Source of the DNA: CAYSRJ01 sp964521865
GTDB taxonomy: Bacteria; Spirochaetota; B62-G9; DRHN01
Reading direction: 5' to 3'
Length of the DNA stretch: 64,000 nt
NCBI GenBank assembly: GCA_964521865.1
Contig: CAZFTJ010000017.1
Coordinates: 32,740-96,739, forward strand
Shown here: positions 1 through 9,175 of the stretch, piece after piece
Layout: each line of letters starts with the position of its first letter
How positions within the stretch are numbered: position 1 is the first letter of the stretch
Position numbers and translations under genes: made by a program
Notes under the pieces: generated by a model
Seen by the model: only the letters and a program-made list of their open reading frames with translations
What the model was told of the DNA's origin: nothing
Databases searched by the model: none

Positions 1-351
1 CCGCCGCCGTATAACAAGAGAAGGCTGGTGCGTCACAGCCCGAAGATCACGGATGTGCGATTAAACGCCGATGAGATGGCTCGAGTCGGCACCGAAGTGG
101 CCAGGCGCCTTCGGAGCACAAAGGACAGGGCCGTTTTCATGATACCGAAAGGAGGGTTCGACAGCTACGACAGGGAGGGCGGAGAGCTCTGGGACCCCGA
201 AGCAGACCGGGCGTTCGTTGGTGCTCTGAAAAGAGACCTTCCGGGGAATATAGAGCTTATAGAGCGCGGGTATAATATTGAGGACCCGGAGTTTGCCGAA
301 GAATCGGCCGGGCGGCTGATTGAGCTGATCCTGGAAAAACACGCACTGTAG
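1..351 (+). CDS. UPF0261 (Tm-1-like ATP-binding) protein, C-terminal end
   Basis: The reading frame is open from the first base of the window, so this is the 3' end of a longer gene (family members are about 400 residues). The C-terminal part resembles the UPF0261/Tm-1-like family: a strand-turn of the form FMIPKGGFDSYD followed by LWDPEADRAFVGAL and a late EDPEFAEE. The GTG at 28 is internal, not a start. It is followed after 17 bases by a PEP-hydrolase-family barrel; in plants and fungi the two modules are fused in one chain (tomato Tm-1 type), so the pair probably works together. The molecular function of the bacterial pair is not established. Confidence 0.75.
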   Translation, partial: PPPYNKRRLVRHSPKITDVRLNADEMARVGTEVARRLRSTKDRAVFMIPKGGFDSYDREGGELWDPEADRAFVGALKRDLPGNIELIERGYNIEDPEFAEESAGRLIELILEKHAL

Positions 352-368
352 AGAAAGGAGAAGGTGCT

Positions 369-1223
369 ATGGCTGTTCGCTATACAAGAGAGGAGTTTCT
401 GTATCGTTTACGGGCAGAAATAAGAAGGGGAAAGCCTCTCGTTATGACGGGTGCGGGAAGTGGAATTTGTGCAAAATTTATCGAGCGCGGGGGAGTCGAT
501 ATTCTCGGGGTGTATAATACCGGATATTTCAGAATGCAGGGATACGGTTCGCTTGCCGGAATGCTGCCTATAGCGGATGCAAATGAAATAATTTTTCAGA
601 TGGGCAAGCGGGAGGTGCTTCCACAGGTCCGGGAGGTGCCGGTCATTGCAGGGGTGAACGGCGTCGATGTGCTGCGTGACATGCGTCTGTTTCTCGGGGA
701 GCTCGGGGGTATCGGCTTTTCCGGCGTTCATAACTTTCCGACTGTTGCGTGGTTTGACGGTGAGTTTCGAAACACCCTGGAAAAAACCGGACTCGGATAT
801 GACAATGAGATCGCAATGCTTCAAATTGCGAGGGAGCTCGATATGCTGACAATCGGGTATGCGTTCAATGTAGAGGACGCCGAACATCTAATGAGGAAAG
901 CGGCTCCCGACATCTTCATCTTTCATGCCGGCATCACGCGGGGAGGTTCCACCGGGTATTCGGCCGGACGGAGTCTGGAGGAGATGGCAAATCGTTCCCA
1001 GGAGCATTTTACACTCGCAAAAACGATCAAACCCGACGTTATCCTTCTTGCCCATGGTGCTGCGCTCGTGAATCCGGATGATGCCCAGTATATGCTCGAC
1101 CACACAGACTGCCACGGAGTTCAGCTCGGCTCCAGTATCGAGAGAATGGCGATTGAGAGTCCGCTTGAAGAGAGGGCGAAGGCTTTTAAAAAGATTCATT
1201 TTCCGGACATACCGTCAAATTAG
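369..1223 (+). CDS. PEP-hydrolase-family TIM-barrel protein
   Basis: A 284-residue TIM-barrel protein of the phosphoenolpyruvate hydrolase-like family, related to the isocitrate lyase/PEP mutase superfamily. The N-terminus carries MTGAGSGICAKFIERGG and LGVYNTGYFRMQGYGSLAG, typical of this family; later strands show GFSGVHNFPTVAWFDG and IFIFHAGITRGGSTG. The ATG at 369 has a strong ribosome site (AGAAAGGAGAAGG). It is the distal half of the Tm-1-like pair with the gene before it and lies 9 bases ahead of an MFS gene, so the three look like one operon. The actual substrate is unknown; the family name does not prove PEP hydrolysis. Confidence 0.8.
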   Translation: MAVRYTREEFLYRLRAEIRRGKPLVMTGAGSGICAKFIERGGVDILGVYNTGYFRMQGYGSLAGMLPIADANEIIFQMGKREVLPQVREVPVIAGVNGVDVLRDMRLFLGELGGIGFSGVHNFPTVAWFDGEFRNTLEKTGLGYDNEIAMLQIARELDMLTIGYAFNVEDAEHLMRKAAPDIFIFHAGITRGGSTGYSAGRSLEEMANRSQEHFTLAKTIKPDVILLAHGAALVNPDDAQYMLDHTDCHGVQLGSSIERMAIESPLEERAKAFKKIHFPDIPSN

Positions 1224-1232
1224 GATGCGCTG

Positions 1233-2369
1233 ATGACGACACCTCTCTGTCTCTACTCAATCCTTATTCTCGCAGTCAACGCCCAGGTGTTTCCGTCGGT
1301 GCTCACCAGGATCGGACAGAGCTCAATAGAGCAGGGCCTCATCCTTTCATCCTTTTTTCTCCTGCTCCCCTTTTCATCAGCCTTCGCCGGATTGGCTGCG
1401 GACCGGATGGGGAAAAAAACGGTTCTCATAGCAGGGTCCTTCTTTCTTATTTTGCCGTTCGCCGTGTCGGCGGGAGTCGAGCGGCTCTGGGTTCGTGCAC
1501 TCGCGGTTCTCTTTTTCGGCATAGGAGCGGGTGCGGTTGAGGGGCAGGCATCGGCGCTGCTGACGGATATTCATCCCGGCAGAGAACGCTCCATCGTCAA
1601 TCTTTCTCAGGTGTTCTACAGTATAGGGGCGGCTTTCGGCCCGCTCGCTATATCCTTTGCCCTGAGGGCGTTTCCGGGACTCACCCTTTCAAAGCTCCTG
1701 TACACGGTTGCCGCGGTTACGGTTTCGGTGACGGCAGGTTTCCTTCTGCTAAAAGAGGGGGCCCGGCATGAGACCGTGCCCGTATCGGGCGGATTCAAAA
1801 CAGTGCTTGGTGATAGGCAGGGGCGGCTTCTGCTGACAGCGATGTTCTTTTACGTCGCTGCAGAAGGGGGAACGGCGGGATGGCTCGCGAAGTATGCAGA
1901 GGTGTACCTGTCGGTTTCTTCAGCGCTGTCCCCGCTGTCGCTGACCCTGTTCTGGTCGGGCCTGGGATTGAGCCGTGTTCTCGTCACCTTCTTTTTCAGA
2001 AACATGCACGACACCCAGCTCCTCACCGCAGCTCTTGTGCTCACTGTTTTTTCGAGAGCGGCTGCTTTTGTACTGAACCAGAAAACAGTCAGTATGACGC
2101 TTTTCTTTTTTATCGGGTTTGGTATGGGCACCGTTTGGCCGACACTGGTCGCCATTATCGGCAGGAGATACCGGGAGTCGAGCGGGTCGGCTGTGGGGCT
2201 CATTACAGCCGCAGGCGGTATTGCCGTTCCGATCATGCATCAGGTAATCGGCATCCTGTCCAGGGAAGACCTGTTCGGACTTCGCTATACAATGCTGGGG
2301 CTTGGTATCTTTTCACTTATGAATCTGTTTGTTGTCAACAGAATAACCGGGGTGAGTGATGCGCGCTAG
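1233..2369 (+). CDS. MFS-family transporter
   Basis: A 378-residue, very hydrophobic protein with about 12 predicted membrane spans and a loop after the second span (ADRMGKKTVLIAG) that matches the major facilitator signature between TM2 and TM3. The second half begins after a charged loop near residue 180 (GARHETVPVSGG). Glu and Gly-rich helices (GIGAGAVEGQ) resemble sugar or fucose-permease-like MFS members. It follows the PEP-hydrolase-like gene by 9 bases and may import the substrate of that pair, which is an inference from position only. The exact substrate cannot be read from sequence. Confidence 0.8.
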   Translation: MTTPLCLYSILILAVNAQVFPSVLTRIGQSSIEQGLILSSFFLLLPFSSAFAGLAADRMGKKTVLIAGSFFLILPFAVSAGVERLWVRALAVLFFGIGAGAVEGQASALLTDIHPGRERSIVNLSQVFYSIGAAFGPLAISFALRAFPGLTLSKLLYTVAAVTVSVTAGFLLLKEGARHETVPVSGGFKTVLGDRQGRLLLTAMFFYVAAEGGTAGWLAKYAEVYLSVSSALSPLSLTLFWSGLGLSRVLVTFFFRNMHDTQLLTAALVLTVFSRAAAFVLNQKTVSMTLFFFIGFGMGTVWPTLVAIIGRRYRESSGSAVGLITAAGGIAVPIMHQVIGILSREDLFGLRYTMLGLGIFSLMNLFVVNRITGVSDAR

Positions 2370-2408
2370 GATAATAGATTACGGGAATGCACCGGGCGGT
2401 GAACACTG

Positions 2409-4148
2409 ATGAGAGAGAGGGACGACAGAGGTATGTCTTTTTCCCATATCCCCTATCTGAAGACGCAGATTATCCCCTATATCGGAAACAAGAGAAGGCT
2501 TTTACCCCTCATACTGCGGGCTGTCCGGCAGGCGCTCGACAACAGGTATCGTGGAAAACGGTTTGCAGACCTTTTTGCGGGAAGCGGGATCGTTTCACGC
2601 TTTGCAAATCATCTCGGCTTCAGGGTATATGCGAATGACTGGGAACAGTACTCCTATATACTCAACTACGCGTATCTTATAATTCAGAATCGAGACCTTC
2701 CCGGCATGTTTAAATGCTGCGGCGGAATCGACGGTATGATCGAGCACATGAATACGCTCCCCGATCCGGATGAAGAACAGCTGTATATTACCCGTTTTTT
2801 TTCCCCGAAAGACGATCGTAATCCCGACTATCGAAAAGAACGCCTGTTTTATACACGGTACAACGGGCTCGCAATAGATAAAATTAGAAATGAGATCGAG
2901 AGGATCTACCCGAATGGGGAGGTGCGGAAAAATAAATCTCTGTACGGGGAGAAAATGCTTCTCCTCGCTCTTCTTATTCATCAGGCGGCAACGCACACCA
3001 ATACATCAGGAGTGTTCAAGGCTTTTCACAAGGGCTTCGGCGGTCATGCGGGAGACGCATTACACAGGATTCTGGCGCAGATCGCTCTGCAGCGCCCCGT
3101 ACTCATGGATTCGGCGCAGCAGCATCTCGTATTCCGAGAAGACGCACAGCTGCTCGTACGGCACGAGCCGTTCACGGATGAACCGTTCGATATCGCGTAT
3201 CTCGATCCTCCCTACAACCAGCATCAGTACGGGAGCAACTATCACCTTCTCAACACAATTGCACTCTGGGATAAGCCGCTTCTGAAGCAGCCGTCCTCTC
3301 TGCACGAGGCCGGGAAAGCGGCCATCCGGGAGGACTGGGTCAGCACCCGTTCAGACTACTGCTACCGTGAAAAAGCCTTCGGGGCGTTCGGCCGTCTGCT
3401 CGACTGCATCGATGCACGGCATATCATTATCAGCTACAGTACCGAGGGTATAATTCCATTCGACGATTTGATTACGCGCTGCGCCGAAAGAGGGAGGGTG
3501 TCTCTCGCTACGAACGAGTATGTCAAATACAGAGGCGGGAGGCAGAGCATCGGCCGGCTCAACGACAATATCGAGTTCGTTATTATCGTAGATACACGGA
3601 AAAAGTCGTTTCCTGCCGACATTCGGAAGGTACATACGGTGATAAACGGCAACAAGCTCAATCTTCAGACAAAGAGGATCTATTCCAAAAAGTTATTGGA
3701 AAAATATTTTCTTATCGATGAAGAGAACAAACGCATCGGATTTCAGGCCGAGGGGCAGACAGTATGGATTCAGACGAGGGGATTTTTAAAGATCGTGGAA
3801 TCGGACCTCTACAGGACGATCGGGGAGCTCGATATATCCGCTTCACACAAGGAGAGGCTGGTAACCGGGCTTACGAAGAGCCTCATTGCTTCGCAATGCA
3901 GGGACAAGGTCCATGAGCTTGATGAAACAATGCGAGCGCTCGTGTGTTGCCGGAATGACGCGGATTTTTTCGCTTCGCTGCTGCCGAATACATTGAAAAA
4001 AATCGCCCACAGGAAATACAGGAAGCAGTTTGCCGCATCCCTTGAAAAGATACGCGAGCTCAAGACCGTAAGCCCGGATTCCTACGCAAAGATAGAGCAT
4101 AAAATACTGCAGGTCCAGCGTCTGGCCTGTAAGCGGTTTTCCGGATGA
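2409..4148 (+). CDS. D12-class DNA N6-adenine methyltransferase
   Basis: A 579-residue protein whose first 330 residues form a Dam-like (D12 class) adenine methyltransferase. Visible motifs are YIGNKRRLLP near the N-terminus, FADLFAGSGIVSRF (SAM-binding motif I) and AYLDPPYNQHQYG (catalytic DPPY). The remaining 230 residues have no family I recognise and are rich in charged helices, ending in repeated Lys/Arg helices, possibly a target-recognition or dimerisation part. No endonuclease gene lies beside it, so it looks like an orphan methylase. The start could be the ATG at 2409 or the ATG at 2433; neither has a strong ribosome site. Confidence 0.85.
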   Translation: MRERDDRGMSFSHIPYLKTQIIPYIGNKRRLLPLILRAVRQALDNRYRGKRFADLFAGSGIVSRFANHLGFRVYANDWEQYSYILNYAYLIIQNRDLPGMFKCCGGIDGMIEHMNTLPDPDEEQLYITRFFSPKDDRNPDYRKERLFYTRYNGLAIDKIRNEIERIYPNGEVRKNKSLYGEKMLLLALLIHQAATHTNTSGVFKAFHKGFGGHAGDALHRILAQIALQRPVLMDSAQQHLVFREDAQLLVRHEPFTDEPFDIAYLDPPYNQHQYGSNYHLLNTIALWDKPLLKQPSSLHEAGKAAIREDWVSTRSDYCYREKAFGAFGRLLDCIDARHIIISYSTEGIIPFDDLITRCAERGRVSLATNEYVKYRGGRQSIGRLNDNIEFVIIVDTRKKSFPADIRKVHTVINGNKLNLQTKRIYSKKLLEKYFLIDEENKRIGFQAEGQTVWIQTRGFLKIVESDLYRTIGELDISASHKERLVTGLTKSLIASQCRDKVHELDETMRALVCCRNDADFFASLLPNTLKKIAHRKYRKQFAASLEKIRELKTVSPDSYAKIEHKILQVQRLACKRFSG

Positions 4149-4279
4149 TGCTTCACCGGCAGCGGTCGGCCCGCCTTACATCCGTACCAGCGGAAATTCT
4201 TTAATGCCGCCTCTTTTACGGAGCTTTTTATGTAACATGCAGGGATGCCCGAAGCCGTGCAGTGAGTCCGGACGCTGTA

Positions 4280-5137
4280 CTACTGAACATTTTCAGCTAC
4301 AGCGCTCTTTCCAGCGCTGTCGGGATGCTCTTCCCTTTTCCCGGCTGCCGGAAGCTCGTCAAGCGGTACAACGATATTGACATTATCTTCGGTTTTCAAT
4401 GTGGCGATCAGTTTTAAAATGTTGATCTCAGCCAGACACACCTTTTTATTGTCGTAGGTAAAAACGCTTCCTTCAGGCGGGTATTCCTGTTTTATTTCAC
4501 AGTACGCATTGTGTTCGTAGGCAAGGCAGCAGAGAAGTCTCCCGCATGCGCCTGATATCTTTGAAGAGTTGAGCGTGAGATTCTGATCCTTTGCCATCTT
4601 GATAGTCACGGGCTGGAGCTCGTGCTTCACCGCGTTGCAGCAGAAATCACGGCCGCACACACCGCATCCTTTGATGATTTTAGCTTCGTCTCTGGCTCCG
4701 ATTTGTCGGAGCTCGATCCTCCGTTTGAAGACCGAAGCGAGGTCCTTGACCAGCTCGCGAAAATCGACGCGCCCGTCCGCTGTAAAATTGAAGATGATCT
4801 TCGCATCATCGAGAAAGTAGTGTATACTGACCAGCTTCATATCCAGCCCGTGCTTTTTTATCTTTTCAAGGGTAATCTCGTAGGCATCGTCTCCCTTTTT
4901 CCGATTCTCCTCCTGTTTTGAGAGGTCGTCATCGGAACATATCCGAAGTACCGTACCGATGTCCTTCTCATCTTTTTCCGCAATGCTGACCCCTGAAACA
5001 GCCGCAATCTCAGGGCCGTTGTTGGTATCGATGACGATGAGAGTGCCCCTTTGGACATCGAAATCCGGGTGCTTCAGATAACACGTTTCATTGTTATATA
5101 AGAGGCGGGCAACGATTAGGTTTTTCACACTTGACAT
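4280..5137 (-). CDS. ricT: RicT/YaaT-like PSP1-domain protein
   Basis: A 285-residue PSP1-domain protein. The domain core carries CGVCGRDFCC and later GACGRLLCCLAYE, the cysteine pattern of RicT (YaaT), which in Bacillus is part of the RicA-RicF-RicT iron-sulfur complex that affects mRNA processing by RNase Y. I chose the ATG at 5137 because GAGGGAGA lies 6 bases upstream; an ATG at 5152 overlaps the end of the preceding gene and lacks a site. The order tmk, yaaR-like, ricT mirrors the Firmicute tmk-yaaQ-yaaR-holB-yaaT cluster, minus yaaQ and holB. The C-terminus is a low-complexity tail rich in Glu, Ala and Pro. Confidence 0.85.
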   Translation of the reverse strand: MSSVKNLIVARLLYNNETCYLKHPDFDVQRGTLIVIDTNNGPEIAAVSGVSIAEKDEKDIGTVLRICSDDDLSKQEENRKKGDDAYEITLEKIKKHGLDMKLVSIHYFLDDAKIIFNFTADGRVDFRELVKDLASVFKRRIELRQIGARDEAKIIKGCGVCGRDFCCNAVKHELQPVTIKMAKDQNLTLNSSKISGACGRLLCCLAYEHNAYCEIKQEYPPEGSVFTYDNKKVCLAEINILKLIATLKTEDNVNIVVPLDELPAAGKREEHPDSAGKSAVAENVQ

Positions 5138-5148
5138 GACAGTCTCCC

Positions 5149-5607
5149 TCATTTATACAGATCGATCAGCAGGCCCCGTATCTCATCCAGCGTTGACAGC
5201 AGGTCGATGTTCTGAGCCTGCTGTGACAGTACCAGACGGGTCAATGCGCTTAGTTTGGTGTCGATGATTTTTGTCACGGTGTAAATTTTTTGCTTCAGCT
5301 TTCCTCCGGTGTAATGCTCGACCCGAAACATGTTGTCGGTAATATATTTCAAGAATTCCCGTATCATCGATTTATAGGTTTTCAAAAGCTGAGCGGTGGG
5401 CTTTTTGCTGAATTTTTCCCCCTGCTTTGTTATCTCTGCGATAAGCTTGTCGAATTCAATATGTATGTCTTCCGTTTCCGCGAACCGAAGTTCGTCGTAG
5501 AAACGGCTCTGCACCACCTGCACCGATCCAGTCGAAGACTTCTTTGTTCGTTTCTTTTTAACTGAGATGCTCTTTTTATCCCGGCCTGTTTTTTCAAGTT
5601 CTATCAT
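5149..5607 (-). CDS. YaaR-like (DUF327) protein
   Basis: A 152-residue, mostly alpha-helical protein matching the YaaR/DUF327 family: a basic, disordered N-terminal 30 residues, then helices with LKTYKSMIREFLKYI and a late LLSTLDEIRGLLIDLY. Function is unknown in all bacteria I know of. Its start overlaps the last 14 bases of tmk, and its stop sits 11 bases before ricT, so the three genes are almost certainly one transcript with coupled translation. Its retention between tmk and ricT, as in Firmicutes, supports the family call. Confidence 0.8.
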   Translation of the reverse strand: MIELEKTGRDKKSISVKKKRTKKSSTGSVQVVQSRFYDELRFAETEDIHIEFDKLIAEITKQGEKFSKKPTAQLLKTYKSMIREFLKYITDNMFRVEHYTGGKLKQKIYTVTKIIDTKLSALTRLVLSQQAQNIDLLSTLDEIRGLLIDLYK

Positions 5608-6262
5608 TGAGCAGCCTCCTTTTCGTATGGGAGTATATCTCTTCGGATATCGTCTTTCTTGATTTTTTTCCGGCTGTAATCACGATGAAGTATTCTTTGA
5701 ATTGCCGGGCAATTTTGAGATATCCGTTTCGTACATCTGTCTGAAATTCGAGACCTTCGCTCTCGATTCTGTCGCCGTCGGGGTAGTTGAGCCGCCTCAA
5801 AGAAGTATCTTTTGCCTTCGTAAGTCCCTTTTCAGGTTCGATGTCTATGTAGAAGACAAGATCGGGGACCAGGCCCCCCGTTGCGTAGAGATTCAAATCG
5901 AGCAGAAAAGAAAAAGGTGCAACATTACGGGCAATTCCCTGATAGACGAGAGTGGAGTAGAAATAGCGGGAGCATATCACAATTTTGCCCTCTGAAAGGG
6001 CGGGTGTAATTATCTTCAGTACATGATCGGCCCTGTCTGCAAGAAAGAGAAAGAGCTCGGTTTTCGGGCCGATCGAAAGCCCGGGATTAAGCAGTATGTC
6101 CCTGATGATCCGGCCTTCTCCTGTCGCTCCGGGTTCCTCGGTAAGAATACAGGACATCCCCTCTGTCTTTAACCGTTCGTATAGAAGCTCTGCCTGTGTT
6201 GTCTTTCCAGAGCCGTCGGGGCCTTCAAACACAATGAATCGCCCGGCTGTACGTCCACTCAT
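5594..6262 (-). CDS. tmk: Thymidylate kinase
   Basis: A 222-residue dTMP kinase, making dTDP from dTMP and ATP in DNA precursor synthesis. The P-loop FEGPDGSGKTTQ is at residues 11-22, followed by a DR(A) segment (LADRADHV) and a strand with ICSRYFYSTLVYQG, the usual catalytic and lid regions. The open frame extends upstream to 6430, but that would overlap the bactofilin gene; the ATG at 6262 (MSGRTAGRF) fits the family length of about 210 residues. The 3' end overlaps the yaaR-like gene by 14 bases. Confidence 0.9.
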   Translation of the reverse strand: MSGRTAGRFIVFEGPDGSGKTTQAELLYERLKTEGMSCILTEEPGATGEGRIIRDILLNPGLSIGPKTELFLFLADRADHVLKIITPALSEGKIVICSRYFYSTLVYQGIARNVAPFSFLLDLNLYATGGLVPDLVFYIDIEPEKGLTKAKDTSLRRLNYPDGDRIESEGLEFQTDVRNGYLKIARQFKEYFIVITAGKKSRKTISEEIYSHTKRRLLNDRT

Positions 6263-6362
6263 GGCTGATTGTGTCCTTCCGACATCGTTTTCTGCTCGAT
6301 ACGCGTCAGCCTGAATGACGGCCTGCAAAGGGAACGGGGGAGGGGAAAGCGGGGAGTGATAA

Positions 6363-6908
6363 TCAGGTAACTTTCTGTGTTTCTTTTTCGGTCGATCGCC
6401 CTTCAGCATGTGCGGAGTGACTCTGTGCAATTTCAGATCGTGTGCTTCCAGGATGCTTAGAGGAGTCCGTACCTGCCTGCTGCATGCGAGTGTATGCAGG
6501 AATCGGGCGTTCGGTTTCGAAGTACTCCTTCTTTATCTTTTCGAGTTTCTCTGTATCTTCAATTATCTCACATTTTCCATCAAATATAACGCCTTCCTCG
6601 ATTGTGAGACGCGGCGTTTTGATGTTTCCTATGAGCTCGCCTGTGGAGAGAAGAATGATTTTCTCCAGGGCGATTATTTCTCCCCTTACTTTTCCCCCGA
6701 TCACGACGGTGCTGGCGCATATTTCACATTCAGCGCTCCCGTTTTTTCCGACAAGGACTTTACCGGAGGTTTTTACCCGTCCGTAAAACGTCCCGTCGAT
6801 ACGCAAAAGACCGTTGATGTCGAAATCGCCGTGAAGCGTTGTTCCTTCGCCGATAATGCTGTTGACGAAAGAATCGCTCTCTGCCGTGAACTGTCCGTTG
6901 GCATTCAT
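6363..6908 (-). CDS. Bactofilin (polymer-forming cytoskeletal protein)
   Basis: A 181-residue bactofilin. The central 110 residues are a right-handed beta-helix repeat with the pattern LRIDGTFYGRV, LVGKNGSAECEI, VVIGGKVRGEI and GELIGNIKTPRL. The N-terminal 15 residues and the C-terminal 50 residues are disordered, as usual for the family. Bactofilins polymerise without nucleotide and often position cell-wall enzymes; the next gene upstream is a membrane-anchored M23 peptidoglycan peptidase, a common pairing. The ATG at 6908 has no strong ribosome site. The distance to tmk is 100 bases. Confidence 0.9.
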   Translation of the reverse strand: MNANGQFTAESDSFVNSIIGEGTTLHGDFDINGLLRIDGTFYGRVKTSGKVLVGKNGSAECEICASTVVIGGKVRGEIIALEKIILLSTGELIGNIKTPRLTIEEGVIFDGKCEIIEDTEKLEKIKKEYFETERPIPAYTRMQQAGTDSSKHPGSTRSEIAQSHSAHAEGRSTEKETQKVT

Positions 6909-7115
6909 TTTCAGGCCCGGCTGAAACGGTTTTTTTACTCAAATACTTACTGATATCATATTAATAATAATATAAAAAGCCGAAAATGAAAACCGTATCT
7001 AATGCGGCCGGCACGCAGCATGTCATCGGTCATTCCTTGTACCGAATGATTATGTATAAAGACTGTCCACGCTGTTTTTTTAAAAGCGTGTTCGATAACA
7101 GACGGCAGAAGGCAT

Positions 7116-8123
7116 TTAAAACTCGGTGGTCATGAATATCATCGGGTCTACCGCTGTTGTTCCGATTCTGACCTCATAGTGCAGGTGGAAGCCCGTAGCC
7201 CGTCCCGTTCTTCCGAGAAAGGCGACGATTTCTCCTTTTTTGACCTTTTTCCCCTCGTATGCGACCAGCCTCGAACAGTGTGCGTACAGAGTTTGAAATC
7301 CATATTCATGCTGAATCTGAATCGTTCTGCCGTAGCCTCCTTTCATGCCGGCAAAGACCACCACACCGTCGGCGGTTGCCCTGATCGGAGCCCCCGGCCA
7401 CCAGCTGATATCGACTCCCTGGTGCATGGCCCATTTTCCGGTGAAAGGCGAGTGCCGCGTACCGAACCCGGAGGTAATAAATCCTCCGCCGATAATCGGC
7501 CAGTTATTCGGTATTTTTTGTATAATTTCTTCTCGTGCTTCCAGAAACTTTTTAAAGTTCTGGAGCACACGTTCGCTTGCGGAGATATCTGCATTTATTC
7601 TTCTAACTGTTTCAATCTCCGATTCGTATCCTTTTTTGTCCTCGTCTCCGATAATTTCGGATAGATTCTTGATTTCGGTTTCAGGGCCGCCCATACCGAA
7701 AATATTTTCCGATTGACTCGCACCGAGCAGCTTAATAATATCTTTGATATTGTCCTTGTACTTGTCGACGGATTTGTCAAGGGAGGCTATCTCCTGCTCG
7801 AACATATTCAGAGCGGTGATATTACCCTGCTGGGATGCCTTCAGGTCCTCCATCTCATTTTTTGTCAGGGAGTATCGTGATGTCGAGATGAAAAAGGCGA
7901 CGATAACGCAGGTAAGGAGAAAAATAAGAAACGAAATGGTGAATAGAGAGATCTGAAAGTTGAAGATCTTTTTCTCCGAATGAGGGATAAGCATAACGGT
8001 AAGCTTTTCCCTTCCCTTCTGAGAAAATCTTTTATAGAGATTGATTATAATCCTTTTGAAAAAAATGAGATGCGTGTTCAAATATGAGAAGAATCGTTTT
8101 TCGAGTTTTTTGTATTCGGACAC
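7116..8123 (-). CDS. Membrane-anchored M23 peptidoglycan endopeptidase
   Basis: A 335-residue protein: a basic cytoplasmic segment (residues 1-50), one membrane span at about 52-78, a coiled-coil periplasmic stalk (about 85-200) and a C-terminal LytM/M23 domain. Zinc ligands are visible in HQGVDISWWPG and HLHYEVRIG, and the structural GFGTRHSPFTG is present, so the domain should be active. The start is a GTG at 8123 preceded by GGAG at 6 bases. Such proteins cleave peptide crosslinks in the sacculus and shape the cell; the neighbouring bactofilin is a likely partner. A good promoter lies 33 bases upstream. Confidence 0.88.
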   Translation of the reverse strand: MSEYKKLEKRFFSYLNTHLIFFKRIIINLYKRFSQKGREKLTVMLIPHSEKKIFNFQISLFTISFLIFLLTCVIVAFFISTSRYSLTKNEMEDLKASQQGNITALNMFEQEIASLDKSVDKYKDNIKDIIKLLGASQSENIFGMGGPETEIKNLSEIIGDEDKKGYESEIETVRRINADISASERVLQNFKKFLEAREEIIQKIPNNWPIIGGGFITSGFGTRHSPFTGKWAMHQGVDISWWPGAPIRATADGVVVFAGMKGGYGRTIQIQHEYGFQTLYAHCSRLVAYEGKKVKKGEIVAFLGRTGRATGFHLHYEVRIGTTAVDPMIFMTTEF

Positions 8124-8155
8124 GTATTACTCCATTGTATTGGGGAAGTGGCCTA

Positions 8156-8183
8156 ATAGTAACACAATGTTATAAAAAGTCAA
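8156..8183 (-). promoter_or_regulatory. Promoter of the M23 peptidase gene
   Basis: On the minus strand TTGACT and TACTAT are separated by 16 bases, a good sigma70-type match, placed 33 bases before the GTG start of the M23 gene at 8123. Confidence 0.6.
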
Positions 8184-8236
8184 CAATTATATGCACATTC
8201 ACCGCGATGAATCTCAGCAGTACCGGGTCTTGAGTG

Positions 8237-9034
8237 ATGTCCGAGCCAGACGTACGGTATTTTGATACGCACTGCCATCTTCTTCTTATGAAAGAGGCGC
8301 ATATTCCTCTCGATACGGCTGTATCTCGTGCACGAGAGAGCGGCGTTGTGCGCTTTTTAGATATATCGGTCGGAATCGCCGATTTTTTTACGCGAAGAGA
8401 CGCGATAGAGGAGCTGAGAGAGCGTTTTTGCGTTGATATATATCTGACAGCAGGGATTCCACCGTACTTCAGCGATAAACGGGAGGATGGAGATATCGAT
8501 ACGGTGCAAGGACAGGCTGCAGCCGGAAATGTGCCGGCAATCGGAGAGATCGGGCTCGATTACTTTCATGACTACGGCACACATCAGGCGCAGATCGAGC
8601 TTTTTACCGGTCAGATAGATTGTGCGAATAAGCTTGGTCTTCCAGTCGTTATTCACACCAGAGATTCCGATAGAGACCTGATCCACACGCTGAAGACCAA
8701 CAGAATCGGGCGGACAGGCATTATTCACTGTTTTTCTTCCGGCCCCGAAACTGCAAAAAGGCTGCTCGATCTCGGTTTCTTCCTGAGCTTTGCGGGCAAT
8801 GTTACGTACAAGAAGTCCGTACACATACGTGAAGCGCTGAAGGCCGTGCCTGCAGACCGGCTTGTCATTGAGACCGACGCCCCCTACCTCTCTCCGAAAG
8901 GGTTTAGAGGCAGGCCGAATGAGCCGGCGAACATCGTTGCTACGGCTCGTTTTATCGCTCGATGCAGGGACATACCGGTTGAAGAACTGGCGGAGCAGAC
9001 CCGGGAGAATGCCCGAGCTGTGCTGGGGATATAG
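8237..9034 (+). CDS. TatD-family metal-dependent DNase/hydrolase
   Basis: A 265-residue TatD-family protein. Metal-binding motifs are FDTHCHL near the N-terminus, GEIGLDYFHDY near residue 100, VVIHTRDSD, IIHCFSSG and VIETDAPYLSPKG, which is the complete set. TatD enzymes are 3'-5' exonucleases and hydrolases acting on single-stranded nucleic acid. The ATG at 8237 is preferred over the adjacent GTG at 8234; neither has an obvious ribosome site. The gene is convergent with the TPR gene at 9176 and followed by a palindromic repeat. Confidence 0.9.
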   Translation: MSEPDVRYFDTHCHLLLMKEAHIPLDTAVSRARESGVVRFLDISVGIADFFTRRDAIEELRERFCVDIYLTAGIPPYFSDKREDGDIDTVQGQAAAGNVPAIGEIGLDYFHDYGTHQAQIELFTGQIDCANKLGLPVVIHTRDSDRDLIHTLKTNRIGRTGIIHCFSSGPETAKRLLDLGFFLSFAGNVTYKKSVHIREALKAVPADRLVIETDAPYLSPKGFRGRPNEPANIVATARFIARCRDIPVEELAEQTRENARAVLGI

Positions 9035-9116
9035 TGCCGCCCTCAAGCGGCATGTTCTCCGCGTCAATCCGAAGGCTTGTAAGGGGGTCCGGCAGCGCAC
9101 CGTGGCATGCTGCCGG
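9035..9116. repeat. Intergenic palindromic repeat, family B, plus hairpin
   Basis: Between the convergent TatD and TPR genes. It contains GCCGC-(loop)-GCGGC followed by the 20-base word CGGCATGTTCTCCGCGTCAA at 9048-9067, found again exactly at 43471-43490. A separate 8-bp stem (CCGGCAGC with GCTGCCGG, 9088-9115) follows. It may also help end transcription of both genes. Confidence 0.6.
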
Positions 9117-9175
9117 GCCGATCCGAATCAAAGTACGAATTCCGGAAGCTCCTGGAAAAATGCCGGCTGCTTTTT

